From Sambucus nigra (Eukaryota; Streptophyta; Magnoliopsida; Dipsacales; Adoxaceae): 64,000 bases of DNA. Positions 32,742-44,230 of this stretch are shown here, piece by piece (the first letter of the stretch is position 1; every line of letters begins with the position of its first letter). The notes under the pieces were generated by a model. The model did not search any database. It saw only the letters and a list, made by a program, of their open reading frames with translations, and was not told where the DNA came from. A program made the position numbers and the translations under genes. The stretch lies in assembly GCA_949130495.1 (NCBI GenBank), contig OX422213.1:205275660-205339659 (forward strand), written 5' to 3'.

Positions 32742-34315
32742 GCGTAAAGTTTTTAGCGTCGTTTTCGGGAATCATATCAAGAGGGAACTAGGACAAAAAC
32801 TCGTAATGACGAAGGAATAGAATACTAACCGTAAACCGATTCGAGAAAAGAAACTAAAAGATGATTATTGTGGAACTAAATTCTACTATCTATATGCAAA
32901 TGAAATTTAACTTACGAACTACGCTACGTGCACAGAAATAAAGCTATTGCAATTACGTAAATATGAATGAGGAAAAAGAAGGGTAGGATAAAGTCCCCCT
33001 AAACCCTAGTAAATTTACCGGATAGATTACTAGCTTTTGAATTAGATAAGTGATCAAACCCAGTCTTTAGTAATCCTAAGCATTACATATATGAAGGTAC
33101 TATCTCGCATCATACTTAATCAAAGGTAAGAATAAAGCGCCGCTGCATAGCCAACACACACATCACATCCTTAAACACCTCAGTTACTTAGGGGAAATGA
33201 GGTTAAATGACACAACACGATTCGATCAAAATTTGATTCAAAAACCTACTTCTTAAACATGTAAACTACATCGGGTCGGGTTCATGCATCCCAACCCTTG
33301 GAAATTTAGCTGGACATAATTAAACTAAGTGTGGACACAAAGCCTACTTTGCACAAATTCATAACTACGTGAAAATTTTAAAAAAATTATGTAAATTAAA
33401 ATACAACTTGATTTCTATGAATAATCCTACTTGAATGTAAAAGTAACTGAAATCAGAAAATGAATAATACTTGGAATGAAGAAATTCATGAAAGAAAGAT
33501 GGAAACTTGAATAAATTAAATCCCTAGGGTTCTTAGTTGCAAAAGCTCTCCCAAAAACTATTAGAAAGAGAACTCCCTAATGTCTGATATGAAATTAGAA
33601 TAAGTATCCTAAGAAAATTACTAGAGTTTGAGCTAATTTGGACTGTCAATTTGAAAAAGAAAAATTAGGAAAAGTGCAACCAAACCTATCCAGCGTGGTC
33701 TTTCGGATCGATCTGGTATAAGTCGGATCGATTCATTTTCCCTTGAAATCGGATGGGCTCGGGCTTTAATTTTATGCAGAGATTCTCAAGGCATCAGACC
33801 GATTCATTTTTGTCTTTATCCGAATTGTTCAATGGTGAATTTTATTCAGAGTCTGGATCTCCTATGGATCGGTTTGTTTTTGGCAATGACCAGTCCGTTC
33901 CGGTTTTAGAATTCTTTATTTTCTTCTTTTCGCTTGATTTTCTCTCATCTTTGAAGTTCCATAACTTTTGATCCGGGACTCCGATTGGGACGCCGTTTCT
34001 TCCTACGTTCTTATAGAATTGAGGTATTAAATTTTCATTTTGGTCCTTCATCTGAACTCTAGATGTAAAGTTACTATTTTTCCCTCTGACTTTTCTGCCT
34101 TTCTTTCTTCCTTGATTTATCGGTTCTTGAGTTTTCTCTTCTCTTCACTTGTATAAAATACATGTAAAAGTCACAAAGAATACACGAAACTCGAGGCACT
34201 ATGTAGGAAAGGTCAGTAGCACATATATGAGATAAATCAACACAATTTACATCGCCCAGGGTGCTAAAAGTCTCTAAATTAAGGGGATAAATTTGGAAGA
34301 TTTTTTGCCTAATCA
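32742..34315 (-). repeat. Athila B outer (5') LTR, unoccupied by CACTA
   Basis: On the minus strand it starts TGATTAGGCAAAAAATC at 34315 and ends near tttacgcgatgaaaaatg at 32742, giving about 1.57 kb. It aligns with 27684-27194 plus 17546-16541. At 33768-33778 it has the uninterrupted aattttatgcag, the empty site for CACTA-3. Confidence 0.78.
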
Positions 34316-34321
34316 CCTTCT

Positions 34322-34890
34322 CCGAAGAAGAAATTTCGAAGGTCATCCCATATCACAACTATGTCCTCAACATCCCTGTTGAAGTAATGGGAAAGATAGT
34401 CCTTCTCTCACTCATCGATAATGGATTCGCTCTCAATGTTTTCCCACTAAGAACCTTCAATTGATTGGGGTTGAAAGTAAGGGACTTCAATCCCACTTTT
34501 GTCGCAGTGTATGCCTATGATAATAATCGTTAAGACGTGATGGGATCCATAACACTCACAATAGAGGTTGGCCTTATCAATCCTATTATTGAGTTTCAAG
34601 TTATTGAAATACCCACGTTCTTTAACCTATTGCTTAGTCGACCATGGATCCATAGCATTCGAAGGGTATCCTCCTCCTTTCATCAGAAGTTAAAATTCTT
34701 CGCCAATGGGCAAGTCATTGCCATTTTAGGAGATGATAACACTACCAAAAATATCGGCACCAGCAAGCCGATGTTAAAAATATAGCATGGGACGAATGAC
34801 ATGTTTCTCTCTAACTTTAGATTTGAGTCGCTTCTACTTATAGCAGGGTATAATTTCAAAAATCGAGTTTGTCCATAGCATAGCCCTCAG
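34322..34890 (+). pseudogene. Tat-type protease remnant
   Basis: It contains HNYVLNIPVEVMGKIVL, LIDNGFALNVFPLRTFN (active-site DNG, as is usual in this group, then a stop), and IPTFFNLLLSRPWIHSIRRV followed by HQKLKFFANGQVIAI. Frame breaks and stops occur at 34461 and 34528. Family function is processing of Gag-Pol. The Athila B LTR joins directly at 34315. Confidence 0.8.
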
Positions 34891-35699
34891 GACAATGTCA
34901 ATGTGATACAAATGTTAAAGAATATGCACTTTATGCCTGGAGTGGGGCTGGGGCTGGGGTGACATCAATAGGGGATACTAGAGTCCATAGTCTTGAAAAA
35001 GGCCTTCCCACCATGTGGTTTGGGTTATCTTCCTTCATCAGAAGAACTCATAATGCTCCACCGACCACGGTTGAAGAGAATTTTAAAAAGTGCCAAGGTT
35101 GTTTCGATGGATTCCTTGAACGTGAGATTCATCAAAGAGGGTGAATATTTTCCCTTTTGTGGCTTTATCTAACCATGGTATAACCATGTGGATAAGAAGA
35201 CAAAGCTGGGGATGGAAATATTCTTTTAAGACAAATACTCCTGGGTCAAAGACTTCCAGCATCAAGTGCAACCTCTCACTAAGAACGATATATCCATTGT
35301 CGAGGAAAGTGATTCCGAATACTCATTCAATCTGTAGATACCGGGGCTGACACTTTCATGATCCATTCAGGCACCACATTATTAGACCTGCCCACTTTGA
35401 TCAAGGTCATCGATGAAACTCTACTCAACTAGAATGTTATACCATTCCCACCTGCTGAGATGCAACCCGACCTTGCTGTTTACCCTATCGCTTTATCTAT
35501 TGTTGTTCCTCCTTTGTTTGATAAAAATGTAATTGAGACCTCTTTTGATGAGGTTCTCAATGCTTTTTTTCCCTAAAAGTGAAAAAAATGAGGATGTTGA
35601 GTATCTTGTTGTGCCTTACATTAATTGTCTTGATTCTAATCAAATTCTTGACGATGATGATTTTTCAAATAAATAATTATTAACTTATCTTAATAAGGT
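34891..35699 (+). other. Tat pol linker between protease and RT, degraded
   Basis: Plus-strand scraps such as IPFPPAEMQPDLAVYPIALS and EDVEYLVVPYINCLDSNQ-like fragments are interrupted by stops. No independent gene is supported. Confidence 0.4.
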
Positions 35700-36725
35700 T
35701 AATAACAAATAACATAATTGCATTTAAATTAACGAGGATGAAATTCTTGTTATCAATCTCGGTTCTAATACCCAACTATGCGAGATCAGGATAGGGTCCA
35801 CCCTTATCGAGCATGAGCACGCGTAATTTGAAGATCTGTTAAAGAAAATTTTGGACATCTTCGCATGATCCTACGACGACATGCTTGGAATCAATCTCGA
35901 AAAAACCCAACATGAGATTCTAACTCTCCCAGAATGAAAACCGATCAAACAAAAACTGCGAAAGCTCTGCACTGAATGGTCACTCAAAGTCAAGGAAGAA
36001 GTAATCAAACAGTTGAACATAGGCTTCATCCGGGTGATATAATATCCCACATGGATAGCTAACATTGTACATGTTTCAAAATCAGGAGGAAAAGTACGCA
36101 TGTGTGTCGACTATCGGGATTTGAATAAAGCATCTCCCAAGGACGATTACCCATTGCCCAACATCAACATGATTATGGAAAACACGGCCAGTCATGGCCT
36201 TAAATCATGCATAGATGGGTTCGTTGGATATAATTGGATCAAGATGCACCTCAATCATCAAGAAAAAACCGTATTCACCATGCCCTTGGGAACTTTTTAT
36301 TATAGGATTATGCCATTCGGGCTCAAGAACGTTGGGTATACCTATTAAAGGGCTGCCACACCCATTTTACATGATTTGATACACAAGGAGGTCGAAGTAT
36401 ACATAGACAACATGATTATTAAGTCTAAGACTCGGGAAGATCATGTTCCCGCCCTTCGTAAGTTCTTCAAATGACTATGTCGATACCAAATGCGGTTAAA
36501 TTCACAAAAATGTGTTTTCGGCATCACCAAAGGAAATCTTTCGGGATTCATGGTCAGTGAGGATGGAATCAAAGCATACCTTGCCAAACGAAAGGCCATA
36601 CTCAAAATTCCACCACCCCGAATGGAAAAGCAAGTTTGGGGATTCTTAAGAAAATTACAGTATATCAGTCATTTCATCCGCCAGTTGACTTCTATTTGCA
36701 AACCCATCTTCAAAATCCTCTGAAA
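35700..36725 (+). pseudogene. Tat-type reverse transcriptase remnant
   Basis: The pre-RT region reads INLGSNTQLCEIRIGSTLIE and DIFA*SYDDMLGINLEKTQH. RT motifs follow: KQLNIGFIRVI, then after a stop KVRMCVDYRDLNKASPKDDY, GTFYYRIMPFGLKNVGYTY, VEVYIDNMIIKSKTREDHV and LNSQKCVFGITKGNLSGFM. The catalytic YxDD box reads YIDN, so the last aspartate is lost. RNase H starts near 36790. At least five in-frame stops. The blocks are clearly those of Tat/Ogre-type pol. Confidence 0.88.
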
Positions 36726-37690
36726 GGATTCTATTAAAGTCTAGAATGAGGCTAGTTAGGAAGCCTTTGACATAATAAAGCAATATTTTACCCAACTTCC
36801 AGTACTTATGCCTCCACAACATGGTCTCCCTCTACTCCTATACTTGACCATAACAGATACTGCAACAGGGGATTTACTATCCCAATACATTAAAGAATCC
36901 CACAAAGAAAGAACATTTACTATGCCAGTCAAAAATTGGTCGGGTACAAAGTCAACTACACCGCCTTGGAGAAAGCATGTGGTTCCCTAGTCTGGGTCAC
37001 TCAAAAGTTACGACACTACATGCTCACCTTTCCTATCAAACTTGTTTCCTGAATGAAACCTCTCAAATACTTGATTAACAAACCAACCTTATTTATACGA
37101 TTGTCCTAACGGTTCATGTTTCAAGCTGAATTTTATATCATGTATGACACACAAAAAACCATGAAAAGGAGTGCCATCTTCGATTACCTTGCTGACTACC
37201 CCATGGAATAGGCCAATGTCTGGATCTCTAAATTCCCAATTGAATATATTCTCTACACCTCTCAGGAGGACCTCCTATGGTAAATGTTTTTTCATGGAGC
37301 TACCAACAAGAAAGGATATGGCAGTGAGATACTCCTGATCGCCCCTGATGTCTTTCACACTCCCACAGCCATCAAGTTGGATTTCCACTGCACCAATAAT
37401 ATAACAGAATATGAGGCATGCGCCGTAGGCCTCATAGTCATCATCAAGAAAGGTATCCATTACAAAGGGGACTCTACCCTCATCATCGTCCAGGTTCTTA
37501 GAAGATGGAAAGTCAAAGACGAAAAGATCTTACCCTTCCACACCCAACTAGAAGATCTAGACTCCCAATTTTGAGATATCAATTTACATTATTTGCCCCA
37601 AGAAAATAACAACTTAGTCAATGCCCTTTCAACCCTATCCTCCATTGTCAACGCGCCCGATGGAATAATAATGGCCCCCTTCCTAGTCTA
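36726..37690 (+). pseudogene. Tat-type RNase H region remnant (RT-linked plus second RNase H)
   Basis: The first part is degraded (LLLYLTITDTATGDLLSQYI, GTKSTTPPWRKHVV). The second, aRNH-like domain is clearer: VFFHGATNKKGYGSEILLIA, FHCTNNITEYEACAVGLIVI and EKILPFHTQLEDL. The first catalytic Asp (normally FDGA) is His here (FHGA). The NNITEYEA block, with its Glu, is retained. Confidence 0.8.
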
Positions 37691-39005
37691 AATACAAGTT
37701 AAGCTAACACAGTGCTACTACATCAAGCTCGTCACAAAAGAATATTCTGATATGGCCAAATTATAGTACTATGATATTTGGAGCCTCCTCAAGGATGGTA
37801 GGTATCCCCAAGATGCCAACAAGAAAGATCATGCGACCCTTCGCAAATTGGCTGCCCATTACATCATCTGTGACAAAGAACTATTCAAGGGAAACTTTAA
37901 TGGAACCCATTTGCACTGCATCGCAGGGGCTAACACTGAAGAAATAATGCAGAATATATACAATGAGGAATGCGTACCCCACATAAAAGATCATATGCTT
38001 GCCAATAAGATTATCCATTAAGGATATTATTGGACCACCATAGTTCAAAATTGAACCGCCGATGTTCAAAGATGCCTCAAATGACAATAATTTGTTAATC
38101 TCCACTACTTACCCCACGGTATTTATAGAACATGACTTCTCCCTAGCCGTTCTCTACCTTGGGCATTGATATCATACGGAAAGTAACACCCAAAGCCTCC
38201 AATGGGCATGAGTTCATCCTAGTCGTCATTAATTATTTCACCAAATGGAACGAAGTCGAGTCATATATTGTACTAAATGCCAAAAAGTTAGCCAAGTTTA
38301 TCCAAAAGAACATTATCTACCGATACAGATTTCCCCATTAGCTAGTATTTTATAATGGGCTACACCATAAAGCTGAGGTCATAAAACCAGTCGATGAGTA
38401 CGGGATTGAGATATACAAATCTTCTCCTTACCGACCCTAAACTAACGGTGTTGTTGAAGCAGCCAACAAAAACCTCAAAGCCAACATCAGTAAAATGACC
38501 AAGAGTTATCGCGATTGGGTCGATCGGATCTTTTACACCCTTTGGGGCTATTTAACTTTAGTCAGGACATTAACTAGGGCTACCCCTTACTCTCTAGTAT
38601 ATGGCATAAAAGCAGTCCTTCCCATTGACCTAGAAATACCTTCCCCACACGCTATACTTGAGAGGAAAGTCAGTGAGAAAGGCTGGCATCGGATCCTCTT
38701 TAACGAACTGTCACTCTTCGATGAAAAGAGGAAGAAAGATATATACCACATACAAGGGTACTATCATCGGATAGCGTGATAAATCAACCAACGAGTCAAG
38801 GGTTGTGGTGTCCAATGAGGAGACTTGTCCCTCAAAGAAATAATATAACTTGTCTTCAACCCCAGAGGGACGTCAAGCCAAGTTGGAGCGGCCCCTACAT
38901 CATAAAGAAGATCATGTCAGGCAGCACCTCTATGCCCACTGACCTTGATAGAGAAGATATGGAATGTTCAGTAAACATGGACCGTCTCAAGCAGTTTTAC
39001 CCTTA
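37691..39005 (+). pseudogene. Tat-type integrase remnant
   Basis: It has a degraded zinc-binding region (37850-38080), then MGIDIIRKVTPKASNGHEF and LVVINYFTKWNEVESYIV. The DNG block reads FYNGLHHKA, so the second catalytic Asp is Tyr. VVEAANKNLKANISKM keeps the Glu. ATPYSLVYGIKAVLPIDLEI and a C-terminal part ending NMDRLKQFYP at 39005 follow. Several stops are present. Confidence 0.85.
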
Positions 39006-39649
39006 GTCCGTAATCTCAACGCTCTACAACTTTTATCATCCCACTTCTATTCTAAAAAAAATATTCATTCCTCTTTACCTAAGACTACGTAGGACCTGAT
39101 CCTCTAAAACCCTTTTAGCTTTTAAGATGGAACTCATAAATTTTCAACACCCCCAGAGGTACGTAGGCATCTCATACACTTTACATGGGCACGATCCCCT
39201 TATTTTTCACATAATGCTATTATTTTCTAACCTCTGAGAACGACAGTTCATTTTATCATTTACAAGACCAAAAGGATTATATATGCCTTAGCGATTGGTA
39301 TAGATAACTAATATGTAAAACTCATCAAGTACCATTTATTTCAAATAAGGAAGTTTGGTACCATTACACGAAGTATCAGCGGCGAGAGTCAAAACAACCA
39401 CCCCTCTTAACTAACCAAATTGCTCCTAAACAATCCTGACCAAACTTCATAAAATTTTTCCCAAATCCTAGAAACAAAAACCAAAGCATCCCAGTCACAC
39501 AAAATCTTCACAAAAATCCCATTTGCCGCTACAAGAAGATCCAGCCTCATCATCATCAACCCCCGGAGGTCCCTAAACTTCCCCTGCCTGGTTAGTATTC
39601 TGAATACGCTATAATGGAGCAATAAGCCCTGACCATCAAGGAGAAACCC
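39006..39649. other. Tat region after pol, non-coding
   Basis: It contains aggtacgtaggcatctcata soon after the pol stop and otherwise no supportable gene. Confidence 0.45.
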
Positions 39650-40380
39650 ACTACTCCCCCTTCCACGGAGTCAAACAAGATAAACCACCTATAGCCAGTC
39701 TCCTCCACTAAGATCTTTGGAATGACTCGCTAGAACAGCCATTTCAGATAGTTTTCGAACACATGCCAGACCCTGCCTACGACTTGAGATGGATGGGTTG
39801 ACGGACGATAATTTTACCACAAGGAACCTAACCTCATGTTCATGGATTCAGTAAAGTACTCAATAGGAAAGAAGTTTAGTGTTCGAGGAGGCACTATTTT
39901 CTCCCATCCAACTTAACATACGAGCCTCCAAGTGAAATAAAACAAAGTCTGGTGTCGGACAGCTAATTGAGTATATTGGTACTCTATCAGCTCCAGAACA
40001 GGATGCACCATCACGACACCAACTAATGAAGGCATCAGGCTTCATGCTTCATAAACCAATTGACCCAGCTCTCTATGGATGAGCCAAAACTGATAAAGTA
40101 TTGAGCAAAGAAATTATGCACGAGTGCTAAGGAATACTCAAGAGGAATCGCCAAATGGAATCTCTCAGCCAACCACATGAATAGTATCACTCGGCTCTCT
40201 TTTTAGAAAATCAGAGTGACCTTCCCTCCAAACATCATGTCCATTCAGGGTCTTCACCGGTATCACCGCCGCAGGACTGCGACGGTACGATATCCATATT
40301 GTGATTGTATCCAACTAAAGCTCCACCATTAAGTACCTGATCACTAGCAAGAGCCACAAAGTTAGGCCCCGAGCAATAAC
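39650..40380 (-). pseudogene. antisense extra ORF of the Tat element, C-terminal part (DUF7745-like)
   Basis: The minus strand carries WLAERFHLAIPLEYSLALVH and FISFGSSIESWVNWFMKHEA among stops. It continues the frame family seen at 51400-50987 across the LARD insertion. I believe this is the plant DUF7745-type domain common in antisense ORFs of Tat elements, but the match is from memory. Confidence 0.4.
40376..40380. repeat. LARD target-site duplication, left (ATAAC)
   Basis: ATAAC precedes the TGATAAACACCC LTR start; ATAAC recurs at 50982-50986 right after ...GTTATCA. Confidence 0.92.
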
Positions 40381-41279
40381 TGATAAACACCCAAAACTGT
40401 ACAATTTATACCCCAAATACACGTACTTTTGTTGCTAATTCTCGACAATACGGGTCTTACGTGCTTAAATGTTTATTTTGTAGGCCAAATGTACGTTACG
40501 ATGTTCAAATGCGTATTTCAAGGCAATTGTGCATTTTATGGAGCTAAATACAAACCCCGTAACATTACCCGAGCCTAAACCTAGCCTAAACCAACCCCGG
40601 ACCCCGTGTGTGTCTAATTTGCCCTTTTATTATTTTTTAGATTTTTAGTTTGAGTCATTTCTATTTTTAAAATTTATTTTAGATTTATTTAGAATTTCTA
40701 GAATTTATTTTAGGATTATTTTAGAATTTTTAGGTTTATTTTCTATTTTTCTATTTTATTTTTTTTCTATTAGTTTTTAGTTTTAGTTTTATTTTATTTT
40801 ATTAAGATTTTAATTTTTAGGATTTTAATTTATTTATTAGTTTTTACATTTTCTTTTTAAGATTTTAATTTTAATTTTAAGTTTTATTAAATTTTATTAT
40901 TATTTTTATTTCTTTCTAGTTTCATTTTATTTGAGTCTTTGTTTTATTTTAGAATAGAATTTTAATAGGATTTTATTTTTATTAATAAGTTTTAGTGTTA
41001 TTTTTATTAGGGGTTCAAATTAGATACACACACATACATCACACACACCCCACTTATCCTACACCTCCCTTACACCCAAACACACCATTCCATACACCCT
41101 AAGCCACACACACCCCATTCTACACCCTACCACACATAACCCCACACTCTTTCTTCTTCAACCTCTCACCTTCTCTCTCTTCTCTCTCACACTCACCTAC
41201 ACCACAAACCTCCACAACAACCCAACCCCCTTATACCTCCTTACCCATTCAACCCCCTCTGCCCCGACTCGATCCCCAA

Positions 41280-41600
41280 GCGCAGGCCGCTGCTATAGCC
41301 GTTGACTGCCAGCCCTGGCGACGTCAAACATCTCGCCGGCGACAACCCAAGCCCAATCGGCTGCCCCACCTCCGGCGCACCTCTCTCTCACTCCCGACCA
41401 GCCCCCGACCTCAGGCCGTCCCCCTTCTTCGACGCACTCTTCTCTCTCTCTCTTACACGACCCACCGAGCCGCCCCTCAACCCCTTCGCCGGCGCCGCCC
41501 AGTCTCTTACTCCGACCTAAACCCCTGCCGGCGGCGTCCGGAACCCCCTCCTTATACCTCTGGCTCGGCGTGACCCTGCCGCCTCCCCTGGCCCGAATCT
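41280..41600 (+). other. GC-rich island with 72-codon frame in 5' LTR
   Basis: A CpG-rich patch in an AT-rich LTR. The open frame 41302-41520 (MTASPGDVKHLAGDNPSPIG...) recurs at 49127-49345 with a single residue changed (T2 to A). Whether it is translated is unknown. Confidence 0.5.
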
Positions 41601-41958
41601 ACTACCCAACTCCATACCCATCAAACCTTGAATCCATTCCACCCATTAACCAACCAAAACCCATACCCATTTTCTAGCCCACATCTCATCTCAAACCCAT
41701 TCTTCCAATCCAAACACGATGTCGTCACCCGCTCAAAGACCAAACCAAATAAGACCAACTTAAACCCATGTGCCAAATAAAACCCATTTAACCCCTTTTA
41801 CCATTTTCCCCCCCAACCACCTCTTTTATCTAACTTTCCAAAATACCCTCATTCAAATCAGATTTTTGTGACCTCACACCTCTCAACCCACATGCTCCTC
41901 ACACCATTCTCACATGTACCTTAATTCTTTCAAAAATACCCCCACGCTTCATGCCTAC

Positions 41959-41965
41959 TATAAAT
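41959..41965 (+). promoter_or_regulatory. TATA box of LARD 5' LTR
   Basis: cctacTATAAATgaagatg, followed about 30 bp later by the purine-rich aaaaaaaagagcttagag, a likely start region. The same sequence is at 49800-49806. Confidence 0.55.
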
Positions 41966-43153
41966 GAAGATGAAGACCTAAAAAAAAAAGAGCTTAGAGA
42001 TAGGAATTTTAGAGAGAGAATTGTAGAGAAAATTATCCTTGTAAATAGTTTTTCCTTTTTTTATTTTTTTTAGATATTTGTGAGAAATTAATTATTGAGT
42101 GATTCAAATGAGTGTTTGTATGTAATTGAATATGGGGGAAAACTCACTTTGAATGGATGTTGCTTAATTTTAATGGAAGATTAGAGTCCAATTTTGTAAA
42201 TCAAGGAGACTTGTTTGAAGATTTGTCCTCTTACCCTTCTATTTTATTTGTTTATGCCTTTGATTATTAATTTGTTAAATTTTATACCATGTTAGGCTAA
42301 AACCCCTTTCAAGGGGTAGGGTAAAACTCTTATTTTATGTTATTTTATTTTTATTAGTTTAATTACTTGAAAAGTCCCTTTGAATGTTAATTTTGATCCC
42401 TCACCCTTAGATTTACGCCTCGAGAGAGGGTAAATGATTTTCGAGAGAAAATTGAAATTCTAATTATAATACCCATTTTAGATTCGAACTAGAGATAGGG
42501 ATTTCTTAAGTGGGGTATTATAACTTGAATTTCAACTCTAAATTTATTTTCTAAGATTGACATAAATTTTAATTGATCGATCCTAGCGGGTGATTAATTA
42601 AAAGGAGTGTAGATCTAATTTTCTAGAGTTGTGAGGTGTTAAACTTAATTTTCTAAAAGATTACTATTATAATTACACTTGCAACGAGAGTTGGTTTGTA
42701 ATTTTGATATTAATTTGGGAGAATTCAAATAATTAAATTAATTAATTATAATAACTAAAATTTGTGGTGTAAACCCACTCCTTGATTGTTCTCACAATTA
42801 TTTACCTCACTTTATCTTTTATTTTAGTGTTAGACCTTATTTTTCATTTTAGTCACTTTCTAGTTAGTTATCATATCACATTAGTTTAGTTTAGTTTAAA
42901 TCATTTCACCTCACCCTATTGTTTTAATATTGAAAAAGCATAAAAAAAATAGAAAAATATAAAACAAAAAAAAAATAATTAGAAAAAGTGACTTGCACAA
43001 ATTTTTCTCTTATGTGTTTCATCCTTGAAGTTGGTTCGATAATCCCTTACTTACCTCTATATTTTTAGTGTTTTATATTTGACATAGGTATTTGAGGCTT
43101 TGATTAGCTTGGTTCCATCGACGACATACATACAATATCAAGTTAAAATCAAA

Positions 43154-43166
43154 TGGCGTCGTTGCC
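43154..43166 (+). other. primer binding site, tRNA-Asp type
   Basis: tggcgtcgttgcc, two bases after the LTR, matches the plant tRNA-Asp 3' end complement (TGGCGCCGTTGCC) except for one base. Confidence 0.75.
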
Positions 43167-43969
43167 ATTCTTGGGATTGTGAAGCTCGGAGCGGATTCCA
43201 TTTTGTGATTCACTTGTATTGTATTTTTTTTTTCATTTTAGTACCATTTTTGCATTTTATTAGATGGATTGTATTAGAACTTTTTTATTATTTGGCTTGT
43301 ATTGCGGTGCATAGAGACACCATTTATTTTTCATTTAAATTTGTAATAATCGAAGCAAGCGTGATTGGAAAACCGGACAAGGTAGAGAGAGGGCGTCCAA
43401 AGGAGAGGATTTAGAAGCCTCTCTACTTTGGGTCGGTAGGACTCCTGGGGACGGCTGAGATAGGCGTGATCTCCCCCCGGTCGACTAAAAGTTTTCGGCA
43501 CTCCACGACGTAAAAACAGTGGGAGGTACATTTTTAAACCCTCGCGCCTCTCCTGTTAGCGAGTCCATTATTGTGTGTACTTGTGTGCTCTTGTGTGATT
43601 TTATTCTCGCATTTATTTTTTGAATGGTGTGATGAATTAAATTACTAAGACCTACACCCGGTCACTCACGAGAAGGGATTTCATCACCCGACTCACTCGC
43701 TTACCAATTGTGTGCTACCCTAGCCATCACTAAATTTAAAATCAATCAACTAGGTAGCGCACTAGGAGAATTTTTTTGCAAAGGCGATCACTCAGATAAT
43801 TCCGTGATTTTTTATCGCCCACGGACTTAATTAAAATTTGACTACCCTTTCACTAAATTAAACGATAAAAATTGGCTATGTGCTAGTTAGAATTTCTCCT
43901 TGACTTGTGTGTGTGTCCAATTTATTTTTCGGTAGTCGGATTTTAGTTAGTTCGTCCAATTCAAGAGTC

Positions 43970-44230
43970 CACATTTTTTCCCCACCTTTTCTTCCACAAA
44001 AAAAAAATCCAAAAATATTTTCCCCACCTTTTCTTCCAAAAAAAAAATTCAAAATATTTTCTTTCATTTTTTTATAAAAAAATAAAAAAAATCAAAATCA
44101 AAAAAATATTTTCTTTCTTTCATTTTACAAAAATCCAAAAATATTTTCTTTTTCTCATTTTTAGAAAAATCCCAAAAATATTTTCTTTCATTTTGAAAAA
44201 ATTCCAAAAAATCAAAAATATATATTTCTC
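43970..44230. repeat. degenerate tandem repeat with CCAAAAATATTTTCTTTC
   Basis: Five or six irregular copies of aaaaatccaaaaatattttc separated by T-rich spacers. Confidence 0.7.

Larger units (their letters stand above)
14328..34315 (-). mobile_element. Athila-like B tandem array (LTR-internal-LTR-internal), minus strand
   Basis: Read right to left: LTR (34315-32742), integrase remnant, spacer, env-like remnant, 3' UTR and pre-PPT block, LTR (27684-27194 plus 17546-16541, split by CACTA-3), integrase remnant again, spacer, then start of env-like, cut by CACTA-2 at 14327. The outer right edge at 34315 (TGATTAGGCA on the minus strand) abuts Tat-type protease sequence. The two LTRs and internal parts align over their visible length, by eye in the high 80s percent identical. 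Gag, protease and RT are missing from both units. Confidence 0.75.
40381..43151 (+). repeat. 5' LTR of LARD (2,771 bp)
   Basis: It begins TGATAAACACCC and ends AAAATCA, two bases before the primer site. It is nearly identical to the 3' LTR up to about 42940 and clearly divergent after that. It includes a T-rich block (40620-41010), a C/A-rich block, a GC-rich island (41280-41600) and a TATA box (41959). Confidence 0.9.
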
